A stretch of DNA of 64,000 nt from Meandrina meandrites (GCA_963693305.1 OY855915.1:8197607-8261606); one strand, 5' to 3'; positions 34,263 through 47,088 are shown, counted from the stretch's first letter. Translations and numbers: made by a program. Notes: generated by a model not told the origin, from the letters alone.

Positions 34263-36520
34263 AGCGGAGCTCCAGCGCGCGAAGCGCGCCAGCGGAGCAC
34301 CATGGGTAAGAAAATTTGGTAAACCACCAAGCCGAGAAAATTTGGTAATCACGTGACCGTACGTCCGTCCGTCCGTCCGTCCGTACAGACTCTGGGGGAG
34401 GGGGAGGGGAGTCACAGAACAATTACCGCTTTGGTTACTGTTAAATCTTTGATATTGAACTTCCATGTCATGGTCAATTGACAGCTGTCAAAACAAGGTA
34501 TCCGCTGACCAGTATCACATGACCATATCGCGGGCTCAGGCGTAGAGCTAATCGATGGGACGTCTTTTTTGGACCGCTGACCAGGTAATGGTTTTCCAAT
34601 TGATCGCGGGCTCAAGTTCTCAGTTTTTACTTAGCCTGATAATCTTATCATCGCGTAAATTCAGATTTAAATAAAGGGCAAGGTAAATAACCCACAAGCT
34701 CTGCTTTTAGGCTTAGCTAAATCTATTTTAGAAATACAGTATTTAGTTTAGTTTTTTTCACATGTTAAATAAATGATCTGGACATTTCATTTCAACTTAA
34801 ACGAAGCGATTGTTCGAAAAGGCGGTAAATCTTTGGTACGCTGTTCACCTTTAAAGCTGAATGAAAGATGCGAAGAAAGCTGCTGGCGAACATCCATTTT
34901 CGCGAGTATTTCTCGCTTTATTTACTCATGCACATCATGGAAACTTATGCCAAATGATTTAGGACAACCTCTTAACGGGAAGATCCGAAATAATTGCCGA
35001 TTTGAACATGATATACTGGATTACAAGTCAAAAAGAGCGCGATGTCCAGGGTTCGACCTGCGGCTGAGCAAGGCTGAATATCACTGAATTGAGCTCAAAC
35101 AAAAGTGAATTCAGAGCCGATCAAGTTCACTGAAGTGAAGGATAAAAGACTGTTAAAGGCTACACCGATGGAAAGGAAGAAATTGATGTTCGGTGATAAT
35201 TCATATAATGAATATGTCGCTGGTGTTGGACTAAGCTTGCAACGAGACTGCCGTGTTCGTGTCCAATATTATTGGGCTGGTTTGAAAGCTTTGCCCTACA
35301 GAATTTATAAGCCTTCTTCAATAATGAGGTAACAAACGTAAATGTATGCACTAAGCATAAGCCTAATTTTATATTGAGAGAATTTATATATTTCATAAAT
35401 GAATGAATTTGAAGTTGTGTAGGTTTTCAGATCTTCACGTAAATATTTATCAAGCCTGTTCATGTTTGTACATTTTACACATTTATTTTGTTTAGTAAAT
35501 ATTTTGTTTAGACTAATTATTTTCAGTTTTAGTTAGTGGAGTTAACTGTGATGTTCATTATTGGATTTTGAAAACAAATTATTTAGCTTCAAAGATCAAA
35601 ATCACGATTTCGGCTCGCTTGCATTTGTTTTGTTTCTCTTATCTCTGCTTATTAGTGAGTGTGTTGAATTTGCCGGTTTTGTTTCGAGTTACCTGTGCTA
35701 GGCTGAGTGGGTTCAGACTTAACCTACCGCATATTTACTTACCAGAAATGAAGAAAATTCATTCAGTTCTCTACATAAAATTCTCTTAGGCATTTTAATA
35801 GCAACGCGTACGATGAAACAGAATTAGTAAATCATGCAACCAAACCGCAACGAAAAGGAAGACAGTTCAAAACAGTCAAAACAACATTGTAAGCTTATTC
35901 TAAGTTAGCGTGCACCAGTTTACAAATCACAAACTGCCACAATTCTTACCCAAAAACTGCTTTAAAATGACTTACATAACCGGCACCATCAATTTGCAGA
36001 GTTTGTTTTGCCGCCGTGATTTTCTCAGTTTGCCGTGCCGTGAGTTCATTTTGTTTACTGTGTTAAGCAGCGAGTTCACTTTGTTTTCTGTTTTTGCCTT
36101 GAGTTGATTTTCTTGCTCTGATGGTTTTGTAGTAATAAAAACAAGGTCAAGGTTCTTTTTACATTGAATAACTCATAGAGGTCCTAGAGGTGTATTACGA
36201 ATTAGTGTACAGTAAACGTTGTAAAAAGTTTGACTAAGATTTGTTTTGCACCTACGTGCATACGTGAGGAACCCAATAAAGTGCACTCGTCAATTTCAAT
36301 TTTAGAACCTGTCACTAAAGGCAGGAAAATTTATACGGGTTAACCACGAAATATATTGACGTCGCTTTCGTCAACAAAATCATGAGAGGTTTTTTGTACC
36401 TATATGGGCCACCGTATAAGCTAAGAAATATAGTGTGGTTTCTTATTTGGTAACACTGTAATTTACTCGAGCAAAAAAAAGATAAATGCATGGGAGCTCC
36501 GCTTTTAGGCCTGCCTAAAT
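34263..36520. mobile_element. AGCGGAGCTCC-family element, copy 1
   Basis: The left end AGCGGAGCTCC is followed by a GC palindrome (CAGCGCGCGAAGCGCGCCAG) and a GTCC microsatellite (34,363-34,384). The right end carries the inverted GGAGCTCCGCT (36,493-36,503). The part from about 35,200 on matches the element at 39,936. Short frames (34,773-35,087 and 35,105-35,332) are not convincingly coding. The superfamily is unassigned. Confidence 0.6.
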
Positions 36521-37766
36521 ATATATATTACCACTTTAATAATGTAAGAATGTACCCTGCTGTGAGCTTTGTTTTTGGACAATTGAACTTTTTTTTTAAC
36601 TTCGAGCTACGAAGTAATTAAACTTAATTAGTTTGAGCTTTTTCAAAGGAAGACTCCAGCGCTAAAATGTCACTTAGTGCCTTCAAAATCACAACACGAC
36701 ACGACCGCCTGAGGGTGTAGTTTAAGATTTCACGAAAACAAAGTCAGTTTCAGTCAGTAACGAAAAGAGAGACTGTTTTAAAATGATCAATCATACCAAA
36801 TAGCTTTGCTTTCCTCTCATGTGAGATAATGCTGCTCGATTCTCGCAAACAATTAATTTGGCATTGAATGAAGAACTATGAAGAGAAAATGAAAGGACGA
36901 GAACTAACTGGAACTAACTAGTCCACCGTCTAGACTTTCTAGTCCTTTCTCTTTTCTTGCATATTCTCGGTTTCTCTTAAGTTTGACTAGAGGAACAGGA
37001 TTACATTGATGAAAACAAATCAATATATAAATTAAACGAAGTCCAATAAAGTGAAATACCCTTGGATTTGTAGTGTTCTTTCTTTTGATTGGTTACAAGA
37101 CTCACGTCACACGCTAATAAGTGACAGTCTCCAAATGAACTACATGTGCGCATTGCCGCATTCTCTGCTATAAGCTATCCAAAAATTTCGAAACAAACCT
37201 CTTTCCCAGGCTTTTCTCCCTCAAGTCCTATGAAGGTCGTTTCTAATCCTGATTTTACATGGTCTGTTTTATTGTTTTGGCATTTTTATATGAATACACG
37301 TACACTATTATAATTTTAAAACTGATATTTTAATTACTTACACGGGAGCTTTTTAAACGAGTTGATTTTTTCCCTGGTACCTGGTCGTTACTAAATAATT
37401 GGTTGACTGAGTTATGTTCGTGCGTGGTGCAATATCCAAGAGAAAAGAGCACTGTGTAAACAAACTTATTGGACGAATGCTCGCAGATAGGCTGACAGCT
37501 TTAGACTTCCGACCAAAGGCTCCAATCTCGGCTATGTGCGTCAAGCAGTGACAAAATAACTTATGAGATTATCTTTATGAATTTGATAATGTTGAAAGAG
37601 CTCTGAAAAGGTTACTAGCTATACTGAAATGTGAATTTTCGTTGCAACGGGCTAATAACTGGCCCCGTCTTGTTCTCTTGCTAACTAAACGGCCGGTTTT
37701 AGGAAGATTAAATGCTGCCCAGTATTCTCGTTCAGCAATACTACTGAAAGAAAAGTTGCCTTCTTA
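36521..37766. other. AT-rich spacer, nothing recognised
   Basis: I see no gene, no paralogous module and no clear repeat in this stretch. Confidence 0.5.
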
Positions 37767-38100
37767 CCCCCCCCCCCCCCCCCCGGGGGGGGGGGGTACT
37801 TAAGCCATTTTTTCGTATGGGGGTGCCGCTGGGGGTGTAAAGCCCTGACCCTGTTTAGGACAGCAAAATCTTAAAATACGTACCATGTGTAGGACAACAC
37901 CGCCTATATAGATACAGATAGACGTCTCCGATTTCGGATTCTAAATACTTGACGACAGCCTTGCAGCCACACCCTGTCTAGGACAGGTTCAGACCCTGAT
38001 TAGGCCAGGCGAACTTGAAATTATATACCCTGTTCAGGGCTGGAGGGTTCAAAAACCATACCCTATCCAGTGGCATGTCCCCATATAGGCCATATGGTAA
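37767..38100. mobile_element. MITE remnant behind a poly-C / poly-G run
   Basis: An 18-C, 12-G run is followed by sequence with repeated words of the type CCCTGTCTAGGACAG and CCCTGATTAGGCCAG, ending in CCATATAGGCCATATG. The ATGGGGGTGCCGC-type start and CATATGG-type end look like a degenerate terminal pair. Module S sequence resumes at about 38,100. Confidence 0.45.
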
Positions 38101-39028
38101 GTGGTCAGGTTATGAGAATCTAATCACCTCAGATAAAAAAAAAAAAACATTAAGTTCCTGCAAAGACTTTATTAGCGTCTTAAACACAAAGTCAAAATGA
38201 AAGAAAGTAGTAAGCGCTGTAGTGTTTCAAAGTGAATATTAAGGCTTAAATAAATTGTCAATTACTGATCAATCAGCTTTTTCTATATCTTGTCTCCTTT
38301 GCAGCTCTTCTCAGGTAGTTTCATTCCAAATTTTTAACTCTTGAACACCAAAGTGCAACAGTGATCAAAATCTTACTTCCTCTTATAGTGTTAATACATT
38401 GCCAGCATACAGGTCACACGAATTTAGCAAGTGATCACAAAGGACAAGTTACAGGCACTAAGCATAAGTTATAGAGCTTGAACTTTTAACTTGTTAGATT
38501 TGCCAGTAGGATTTCTATCCGTCACGGGAGCCAGAGACAAAAAGAGAGATCAACTTGCCGAACATTTCACGATGCTTATTGACCAATGAGAAATAACACG
38601 AGCACTCAGACTGTTGTCGTCGGCATCAATATAATGATCATGTCCTGCTCGGTGAATACTCGGATACGAGAATCCGATTAAATAACTGACTTGTTCTACC
38701 AATCGCATAACAACACATCGCTATCAATTCAAAGTGCAGCGGACACCACGATAGAAGATTAGCCGTGTCAAAAAGCTCTTGAACTTGACGCTATGTCTGT
38801 ACCAACCTTTGGTGGGGAGTCTTGAACGCAATGAGTATTATCACGCAAATAATACTGCCGTAGGGAAAAAAAAACGTTTACACACGCGAGTTGTCAAAGA
38901 CATGACGCTGTTTAGAGTCAAACACCGAAGACCAAACTGGAATGAGAGACTGTTTCTACAAGGTGTTGTTTTGCTGTTGTTGTTTTTCTCCTCTTGTCTT
39001 AATGAAGGTAAATTGGCTGCGCAGTTCT
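38101..39028. repeat. Module S-like spacer, copy 4
   Basis: The sequence follows 13,550-14,450 closely. No gene is supported. Confidence 0.7.
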
Positions 39029-39236
39029 TGTTAACGAAGAAAAGCAAGGCTGATTGAGCAGTTGGGAACTATATATATTTCCGAAATATTGGAAATATAT
39101 ACAGTTCCCAACTGTTCAATCAGCCTTGCTTTTCTTCGTTTACTATTTTGTTATAGCTGATTAGATCTTCTACATTTAGAGGATCCGGTACTTCTATTTC
39201 GTCACGGTGGTCCTTGCAAATTTAAATCCGCAGATT
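39029..39236. mobile_element. Insert with a 110-bp near-perfect palindrome
   Basis: Compared with 14,450 this is an extra block of about 205 bp flanked by TTGTT. The palindrome (39,032-39,141) has arms of about 53 bp. On the minus strand the non-palindromic part reads as a short coding end, EIEVPDPLNVEDLISYNKIV, continuing to a stop inside the palindrome, so it may be the 3' end of a retroelement gene duplicated in inverted form. Confidence 0.6.
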
Positions 39237-39935
39237 TTGTTGCTGGAATGTTGGCTCGCTCTAATTCATTACTATCCTTTTCCAATTCCCATTCTTTCTT
39301 AGCAGGAAAACAATAGAAAGTTTGCAGTTTACGGACTAAAATCATTAGCAACAACAATCTCGTCACCAGGACTATCCGTGTGATGCCCCCGATCAAGTAG
39401 GTAGGCACAACAGAACTCATTCAAAGCTCACTCACCCATAGCGTTTGCTTTTAAGTTTAATTACGAAACAAAGCAGTTGAAAAATTAAGTTTGTGCAATT
39501 TTAACCTCCAATATCCACATACAAATTCTCCTCACAGATCTCCACACATTTTCTTAAAGTATTACAATGGAGACTTTGTCAGAAGATTAAAGCAATTTCC
39601 CTTTGGTGATTATTTTGTCAATTCTTGTAACCTTCTTTGTTGATTATATATTGATACTGTGAGGAGAAATTAGATGTTGGTCACTCTTGGTTAAAACTGT
39701 TTTATTGAAGAGCTTTAAATTGTTTGAACACTAAAAATCATGTAGTACAAAGCTGAACACATCATCTCTTCGCACAGACTTACAAAAAACAATACAAGCA
39801 TCAGCCCATTACTTCAAATAAAAAAAACTAAATGTACTTTCCCGATTTTTCTCAAATTCTCCAGGTTTATTACAAAAATCTGAAAACTGAAAAATCATTT
39901 GCTAATCTACTTTCTAGCGATCTGTAAAACATATT
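39237..39935. repeat. Module S/T spacer
   Basis: The stretch matches 14,455-15,150 without a break until the transposon. It includes another TTTATT in the shared poly(A) context (near 39,700), but no TRIM gene body follows it, so a unit was lost here. Confidence 0.65.
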
Positions 39936-42199
39936 AGCGGAGCTCCCGCGGGCGCCGAAGGCGCCCGCGGGCGGAGCTCCATACCCATAGAAATTGGTGA
40001 ACCCATCAAGCCAAGGAAATTTGGATGTCACGTCCGTCCGTCCGTCCGTCCGTCCGTACGCAAGGATTAGGGCTGGGGACGAGTTTGCTGTTGTTGTTGT
40101 GCTGGTAACCCGCGTTTTTTTGGCGGGAAATCGCATCCAAGGTCCGTTTTGATAAATTTTCTGACAAAGAAAATTCAAAACGACTGTATTTCAGTTTGTC
40201 TGAAGATAAAGCGTGAGGGGAAAACTTTTTATTCTAACCTCTTGTTATGTCGATGTCGACAAACGAGAGTGTAGTAAATTCATCTTCAAGGAGACAGGGT
40301 TCAAGTGAACTGCGGCGAGAAAGAGAGCGAGAAAGGGCAAGAGAAAACAGGCGGATTTACAAAGAGCAGCGAGCAAACGAGCAAGAAAGGGCCCGACAAA
40401 GAAGACAGCGAACTAGCGAAGAGCAACGAGAAAAAGAGCAAGAACGAGCTCGGCAAAACAGGCAAAATAGCAGCGCAGAACAACGAGAGAAAGAGCAAGA
40501 AAGAGCTCGGCAAAACAGGCAGAAAAGCAGCGAAGAACAACAAGAGAAAGAGCAAGAAAGAGCTCGGCAAAACAGGCAGAATAGCAGCGAAGAACAACGA
40601 GAGAAAGAGCAAGAAAGAGCTCGGCAAAACAGGCAGAAAAGCAGCGAAGAACAACGAGAGAAAGAGCAAGAAAGAGCTCGGCAAAACAGGCAGAAAAGCA
40701 GCGAAGAAACAACGATAATTCAAAACACTGTAAGAACTTATATGTCGGTAGTGTTGGAGTAAGCTTACAACGAGTGGCGTGTTCGCTTCCGATATTATTG
40801 TGCTGGTTTGAAATTTTAGCCCTGCAGAATTTACAAGCCTTCTCCAAACATGAGGTAACAAACGTAAATGTATGCACTAAGCATAAGTCTTTTATTGTTG
40901 GGCATGAGAATCTGTTTATACTTCATTTATGAGCGAATTTGAAGTTGTGTCGGTTTCGCATCTTTTCGTAAATATTTACAATTCAGTTAGTGCTGCTTTC
41001 AAACTTGTTCATGTTTGTACATTTTATACCGACATTGTTTATTAAATATTTCATTTGGACTAATTGTTTTGTGTTTTAGTTAGTCGAGTTAACTGTAATG
41101 TTCATTGTTGGATTTTGAAAACAATATTAAATTATTAAGCTTCACGGATCAAAATCACGATTTCGATTTTACAAACTACACGTACGGAAAAATCCTGCAA
41201 ACAAAAACGAATAAAACTACTCAGCGATACTGCACACCAAAATATTTTTAAGTGATCTGTTATCCAACCACTCTTTTTGATACTCGATTGCATTTTTTTT
41301 TGTTTCTCGTATCGGTGAGTGCGTTGAAATGATCTCGAAATCTTGTAAAAAACCAATATATATTTCGCCGATTTCGTTGCGAGTTACCTGTGTTTGGCTC
41401 AGTGAGTTCAGACTACCTCCCGGGCTTTACTTACCGCATATTTGCTTACCAGAAATGAAGAAAATTGAATCAGTTCTCTGCATAAAGTTCCCTTACGTAT
41501 TTAGCAACGCATACGATAAAACAGAATTAGATTATCATGCAACCAAATCGCAGGGAAAAGAAAGAAGACGCATTGTAAGCTTATTCTAAGTTAGCGTGCA
41601 CCACTTCCCAAATCACAAACTGTCACAATTCTTACACAAAATCTGACTTACAAAACCGGCACCATCAATTTGCAGAGCTTGTTTTGCTGCCCTGATTTTC
41701 TCAGTTTGCCGTGGCGTGAGTTCATTTGGTTTACTGTGTTTAGCAGCGATTTACTTTGTTTTTCTGTACTTTGTTTTTGCCTTGAGTTGATTTTTTGCCC
41801 TTACTGTTTTGTATTAAATCAAAACAAGATCAATGTCCTTTTTACATTGAATAACTCATAAAGATGTATTAATTAGTGTACAGTAAACGCTGTAAAAAGT
41901 TTTACAAAGATATGTTGTGTGCTCCTACGTGCGTACGTGAGGAACCCAATAAAGTGCACTCGTCAATTTCGGTTTAGCCTTGAAATATGTTGACATCGCT
42001 TTCGTAAACAAAACCATGAGAGGTTTTTACATGTAAGATATTTTATACTGACCTCTATACTAGCTTATACTTAAAAGTTTAACCATGACCGATTAAAAAC
42101 TAATTTATTCATTTTGCCACTCTATAAGCTTAGAAATAGTGTGGCTACTTACTGCTAATGATAAATGGGAGCTCCGCTTTTAGGCCTGCCTAAATCTAT
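39936..42199 (+). mobile_element. AGCGGAGCTCC-family element, copy 2, with repeat-protein ORF
   Basis: Comparison with the empty site at about 15,151 places the insert between 39,935 and 42,200, with ATATT on both sides (39,931-39,935 and 42,200-42,204). The left end has a GC palindrome (GCGGGCGCCGAAGGCGCCCG) and a GTCC microsatellite. The right half (from about 40,735) matches 35,200-36,520 of copy 1. It carries the ORF at 40,247-40,762. Confidence 0.75.
40247..40762 (+). CDS. 171-aa protein of 19-residue Arg/Glu/Gln repeats
   Basis: After MSMSTNESVVNSSSRRQG the protein is a charged helix built of tandem 19-residue units of the form EQERARQNRQKSSEEQREK. It has about five near-identical and two diverged units, encoded by 57-bp DNA repeats. 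It predicts as one long helix with no catalytic motif. Copy 1 of the element lacks this stretch. It may be the N-terminal, nucleic-acid-binding part of a larger transposon protein, or a chance open repeat, because the 57-bp unit is stop-free in four frames. Translation is therefore uncertain. Confidence 0.4.
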   Translation: MSMSTNESVVNSSSRRQGSSELRRERERERARENRRIYKEQRANEQERARQRRQRTSEEQREKEQERARQNRQNSSAEQREKEQERARQNRQKSSEEQQEKEQERARQNRQNSSEEQREKEQERARQNRQKSSEEQREKEQERARQNRQKSSEETTIIQNTVRTYMSVVLE

Positions 42200-42325
42200 A
42201 TATTACCTATTAAACTTCTTCTCTCAACAAAAATCACTAAACAATGATGCTAAAATGCCGCGAACCGCACTTGAGATAGGCTAAATTTGTAAATTTCTTG
42301 GGAAAGCATGCTCCCAAAAAATTAT
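42200..42325. repeat. Continuation of the unit flank
   Basis: This resumes the flank interrupted at 39,935 and matches 15,150-15,260. Confidence 0.7.
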
Positions 42326-43270
42326 AGCGGAGCTCCAGCGCGCGAAGCGCGCCAGCGGAGCACCATGGGTAAGAAATTTTGGTAAACCATCAAGCCGAGA
42401 AAATTTGGTAATCACGTGACCGTACGAGCGTCCGTCCGTCCGTACAGACTCTGGGGGAGGGGGAGGGGAGTCACAGGACAATTACCGCCTTGGTTACTGT
42501 TAAATCTTTGATATTGAACTTCCATGTCATGGTCAATTGACAGCTGTCAAAACAAGGTATCCGCTGACCAGTATCACATGACCATATCGCGGGCTCAGGC
42601 GTAGAGCTAATCGAGGTGACCAAGTAATGGTTTTCCAGTTGATCGCGGGCTCAAGTACTCAGTTTTTTACTAAGCCTGATAATATTATAATGGCGAGTAT
42701 CATGGCGTAAATTCAGATTCAAATAAAGGGCAAGGTAAATAACCGACAAGCTCTGCTTTTAGGCTTGGCTAGATCTATTTTAGAAATATAATTAGTTTAC
42801 TTTTTTTCGCATGTTAAATGAATGATCTGGACATTTCATTTCAACTTAAACGAAGCAATTGTACGAAAAGGCGGCAAATCTTCGGTACGCTAGAAAACTG
42901 CTGGCAAACATCGATTTTCGTGAATATTTCTCGCTTTATTTACTCATGTACATCATGGAAACTTATGCCAAATGATTTAGGACAACCTCTTAACGGGAAG
43001 ATCCGAAATAATTGCCGATTTGAACATGATATACTGGATAACAAGTCAAAAAGAGCGCGATGTGCAGGGTTCGACCTACGGCTGAGCAAGGCTGAATATC
43101 ACTGGATTGAGCTCAAACAAAAGTGAATTCAGAGCCAATCAAGTTCATTGAAGTGGAGGATAAAAGACTGTTAAAGGCTACACCGATGGAAAGAGAGAAA
43201 TTGATGTTCGGCGATAATTCATAATGTATATGTCGGTTGTGTTGGACTAAGCTTGCAACGAATTTGCCGT
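42326..43270. mobile_element. AGCGGAGCTCC-family element, copy 3, truncated
   Basis: This copy is nearly identical to the first kilobase of copy 1 (34,263-35,280), including the GC palindrome, GTCC repeat and the 42,818-43,126 stretch, and then breaks off near 43,270. Confidence 0.75.
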
Positions 43271-44929
43271 TATTATTGGGCACCCACCCAGTGGTTGTAC
43301 ACACCTGGGGTTAACACGATTTAACTCATCCCCCCCCCCCCCCCCCCCTCCCCATTCTATTAGATATGAGGAGAAGGCGCCGTAATGGAAAATCGGTAAG
43401 GTTAAATGCGATGCGTATTCTATCCTGCACAGACGAATTTTTATATTATTATTATTATTGTTGTTGTTTGGGATTTAGCCGCATATAACGGCGTAGCCTT
43501 TATTTGACGAGGACAATTACGGTGATGTGAAATCTGCCTGTTTCTGACCGATGCTATGCTGTGTCTGCGAAAGATGCAGAAAACACTCATCGCCGGTAAA
43601 ATGAAACTTAAACTTCTGTGGTACGAATATACCTAGTAGTTATATTTTTGATGTTGCATTGTCATCGTAAAACCTTCCACCTTTAATACCAAAAGAACCA
43701 TGAGATGTGCTAAAAGAATTTACACCTACACCATTTGTATTGTGTTACATCCGGTCAGCAGTCCCGTCTCCCGAACTTCCGGTGTGTTCGTTTATTCAAC
43801 ATTCTGACTTTCGAACGCGCGACACGATTTCTGCCAAATGCATCACTGACATTACTCTGTAATGTTCGCAGACATGCATTTGCTTAATGCAGTGTTCATT
43901 TATCTACCTTTCCGGATGAATTGTACTGAAGAGGTTTGGCACTCGACGGAAGAAATCACAAAGTTACGGATGTGTTTTGACATGGCGGCGAACTGTTGTT
44001 TATCAAGTATGCGGATTAATGTATCATCATTTGTGGTCTGAAACGCAGGAAAATGGATTTTGATGTGGGAAACTGTTAGATTTGGCCTTTCTGCTAGTGT
44101 CTGTGCTTAATTTGGTCAAGACATTGGAGGGAGCGAAGGCGAGTCTCAGACAACAAATCGTCTTGAAGAAATTGCCAAAACTTGCAAGGTAGGCTTTTGT
44201 ATTAGTTTAAATTTCACCAAATTCGCCAACCAAAACGTTATTAATCACATTTACATAACAGACCAGGTGATATAAAATTATTTTCAAGCTGAATTCATCT
44301 CTCTTAAGCCTTTTTAGGCCAAATAGCGAGGCCCTCAAAATGGCCAATCTTGCAATTTGTTGCAATTTACCTTGTATGTCTTGAATGCCTATGGACAAAA
44401 TATAACGTTCCCCAAAAAGATGTTATGATATTTCGAAACTACATTATCCATATTAGCTCTGCTGCTAATTTGGTTTCAAGAAAGTGAGTACTTTGGGAAA
44501 AATAGCGAAATTGGTTTTGCTTGATTTTGCCGCTTGTCCAAATGGCCGACAGGCTTTATTACACAGCGTCAATTTTTTCCTTGTTCATAAACCTCAAAAT
44601 ACTTTTACAATAATTTTTATAAACTAGAAGAATGACTCTACTGTCTGCTGGAATTTCATTTGATTTGGTTTACATTCACCCGAGAACTAGCCTGGTATAT
44701 TTTTACTTTGTGAGAGTAAAATTTTAGCTCAAAACATGAACCTGAGGCTTGCGTGACCAAGTGCAGTTACCATGGAAACAATACATCTGTCAATCAAAAT
44801 ATGGTCGTTTTTGTTCATCCCCCCAGGTAGCCTACCTCCACACAAAAAATGAAGGGGGGTTAAAAATTTTCATTTCCAAGTTTGCTTCACTTTCTCAGAG
44901 AACGGTTCTTAATCTCTAAAGAAGACTTT
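43271..44929. other. Spacer, nothing coding recognised
   Basis: The stretch contains a C-run (43,329-43,350) and an ATT/GTT microsatellite near 43,445. The part at 43,740-44,170 has promoter-like words (CTTCCGG-type ETS sites and ACATGGCGGC near 43,980) but no open frame that I can support. It may be an inserted 5' region of some gene. Confidence 0.4.
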
Positions 44930-45839
44930 TTTTCAGCTTTGCTAGGCTTTCGTGTTTTGGAAAATCCTAGGTTGGTTGTAAGGTTGGGTAAATGAAGCGT
45001 GTTTAATATCAAAAGAAAACATTAGAATTGTTGCTAATCAAAGAAAACAATAGAATAATTTACATAAATCTTATTAATAAGATTTTTACGAGATCTACGA
45101 GATGCTATAAATAAAATAAAATCACTGATTGGCGAAATAATAGCATCTGTCTCTTAATTATAGCCCGTCTAAATTGCGTTTGTAAGCAATTAATTTGTGT
45201 GTTTATTTTGGTCAATATATTCTAGCAATGGAAGAAAGGAGAAAAGACCGAGTTCCAGCGCTCGACTCGCGGTTGAATATTTGCACAAAACAGCATCCGC
45301 TTTCATTCCACCTCGCCGTCACCATAGCATGATAGTTTAACAATGTTTATGTGTAATGAAATCACACATACCTTGTTTCTATACGGAGTTACCAGCTTGA
45401 CAAAATGGTATGGCACTTCGACTTGCCGCCATTAATCCTTAAATTCATTTCAGGCCCCATGAGCGCGGTCAGTAATTGGAAAAGAGGGTACAGAAAACAC
45501 CCTAACGGGGGAAGGGTACGCCTTTTTTTATTTTGCACCGGGCATTTGGTTTCACCTTATGGGTTAAAATCATTTTCTCTTCGTTATTATTAATTTGTAT
45601 ATCCTACCAATAGAAGGAAGGAAGAATAAGGAAGAATGTTGTAAAACGCAAAACATGCAAAATTAAGCTCAATCATGTTGCTAATTTTTAGGGAAATACG
45701 CAGTGCTGTACTTGGTGTGATTTAAAAATGATCCGGTCCACCGTCAGTACGGTCCACCGTACTGACAAAGGAACACTTGGCACGGGGGTCTCCCTGCTCT
45801 ATGCCTGTAAGGCGCCAAGTAATTTCGGCCTGCTTGAAA
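44930..45839. repeat. Module R, copy 3
   Basis: The stretch matches 2,640-3,480 and 22,640-23,610. No gene is seen. Confidence 0.7.
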
Positions 45840-46200
45840 CAGACATAGTTCCCATATTCTTTTAGTTCGCGTCATCGGATTGGCTGCGGTGAATCGGGAA
45901 TTCGCAGTCCTGAAACTGGGAATTTCAGGGGTTTTTTGAGACAGCACCAACGGCAAACTGTTGTCATGGCAACAGCACTAAGGGAGTGTCATTTTGTTTC
46001 TCTTGTGGAGCCAAGGCCAAGAACACCGCTTCAATAGTTTTAGAGATATTGTTTATTCAGTATTTTACCATTTTTTAGTTGCAAACCTTTTCACGTCATC
46101 ACTGATCTGATTTGCATAATAGAAAAACGTTAATATCTCTAAAACGCCATTCTACTGAACTTTAAAAGGCCTTTCAAATAAAGTTGAATTTTTTATGTCA
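45840..46200. repeat. Solo arm related to the 33.5-kb foldback
   Basis: The stretch contains TTGTCATGGCAACA (45,961), then ACGTCATCA and ATTTGCAT (about 46,093-46,117), in the same order as one arm of the foldback at 33,484-34,236. It sits where module R should run into module S, so it marks an insertion or deletion scar. Confidence 0.5.
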
Positions 46201-47086
46201 TATACACTTTTGTACAGTTCGTGTGTTGCTGAAAATGCAAGTGGCAATAAAAAAAGCCTCGCGACGAGTATTGAGTATTGCGCAAAATACTGCTAGGAAC
46301 AAATGCTTTTCATATGCGAATTGACTAACACATGGCATGGCTTAAGAGCCGTTCATAGACAAAACTTTAATGAGGGGAGGGGGGTGTCGGTTTGGCTGGA
46401 AGCGGGATTCCTAAGGTGGTGGAATCGGGAGAGATTGAGAAAAATTTTGCAGCATTTCGTTATATTTTGCACAAGAAATGGAAAAAGAGGCAGGCACCAC
46501 TACGGAAACGGGGAAGGAACCGGAAGTAAAAGGTACGGGAAGTGTGAGGCTCAGAACCCCCAGTCTCCCCTCCCCCCTCTTAAATAAGTGGTTGATTCTA
46601 AAAGAATTTGTTGTTTGGAATGCAAAGTGAAGGTAAATCGAATTGCTTCGATTTAATTAAATCATGCATGTCAGTCAAGGTTAAAACTGCTTTATTACAG
46701 AGCTCTAATTAAAATGATTTTACATTAAGATCAGGTTGCATTAAGCTATAACACACCTATCTCTTCTCAAACGCGTTCAAATAGTACTATAAATTAAAAA
46801 AAATCTATGCTATGCTCTCCCGATTTATTATGAAAATCTCTCTAGGAACATCTTCCGCTAACCTACTTTTACGATCTGTGACACACGTTACATATCGCAT
46901 CTTCACCTTGAAAATATTTTTTCTAAACTAGTCTTGGATAGTATTGTAAAATGCAAAATGTTACGTGAATTATGGAGTTTTCTTATCATCATCATCGTGT
47001 AAATCTGTAAGTAATTTTTTTTACTAAACTTAAAATAGTGTCCATCAATAAGATAATTTATTTCAATGTGTTCCCACTGACACTAT

Positions 47087-47088
<2 letters not shown>
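46201..47088. repeat. Module T of unit D
   Basis: The stretch matches 6,740-7,490 and 57,843-58,560. It includes the putative poly(A) signal (46,691-46,696, minus strand). No gene is seen. Confidence 0.65.

Noticed and set aside
34773..35332. Transposase remnant in the AGCGGAGCTCC element
   Set aside because: Two adjoining frames are shared with 42,818-43,126, but no catalytic motif is visible and frames shift between copies.
40301..40877. Two antisense frames of 150-190 residues over the 57-bp repeat
   Set aside because: They are low-complexity hydrophobic translations of the same repeat, open by composition.
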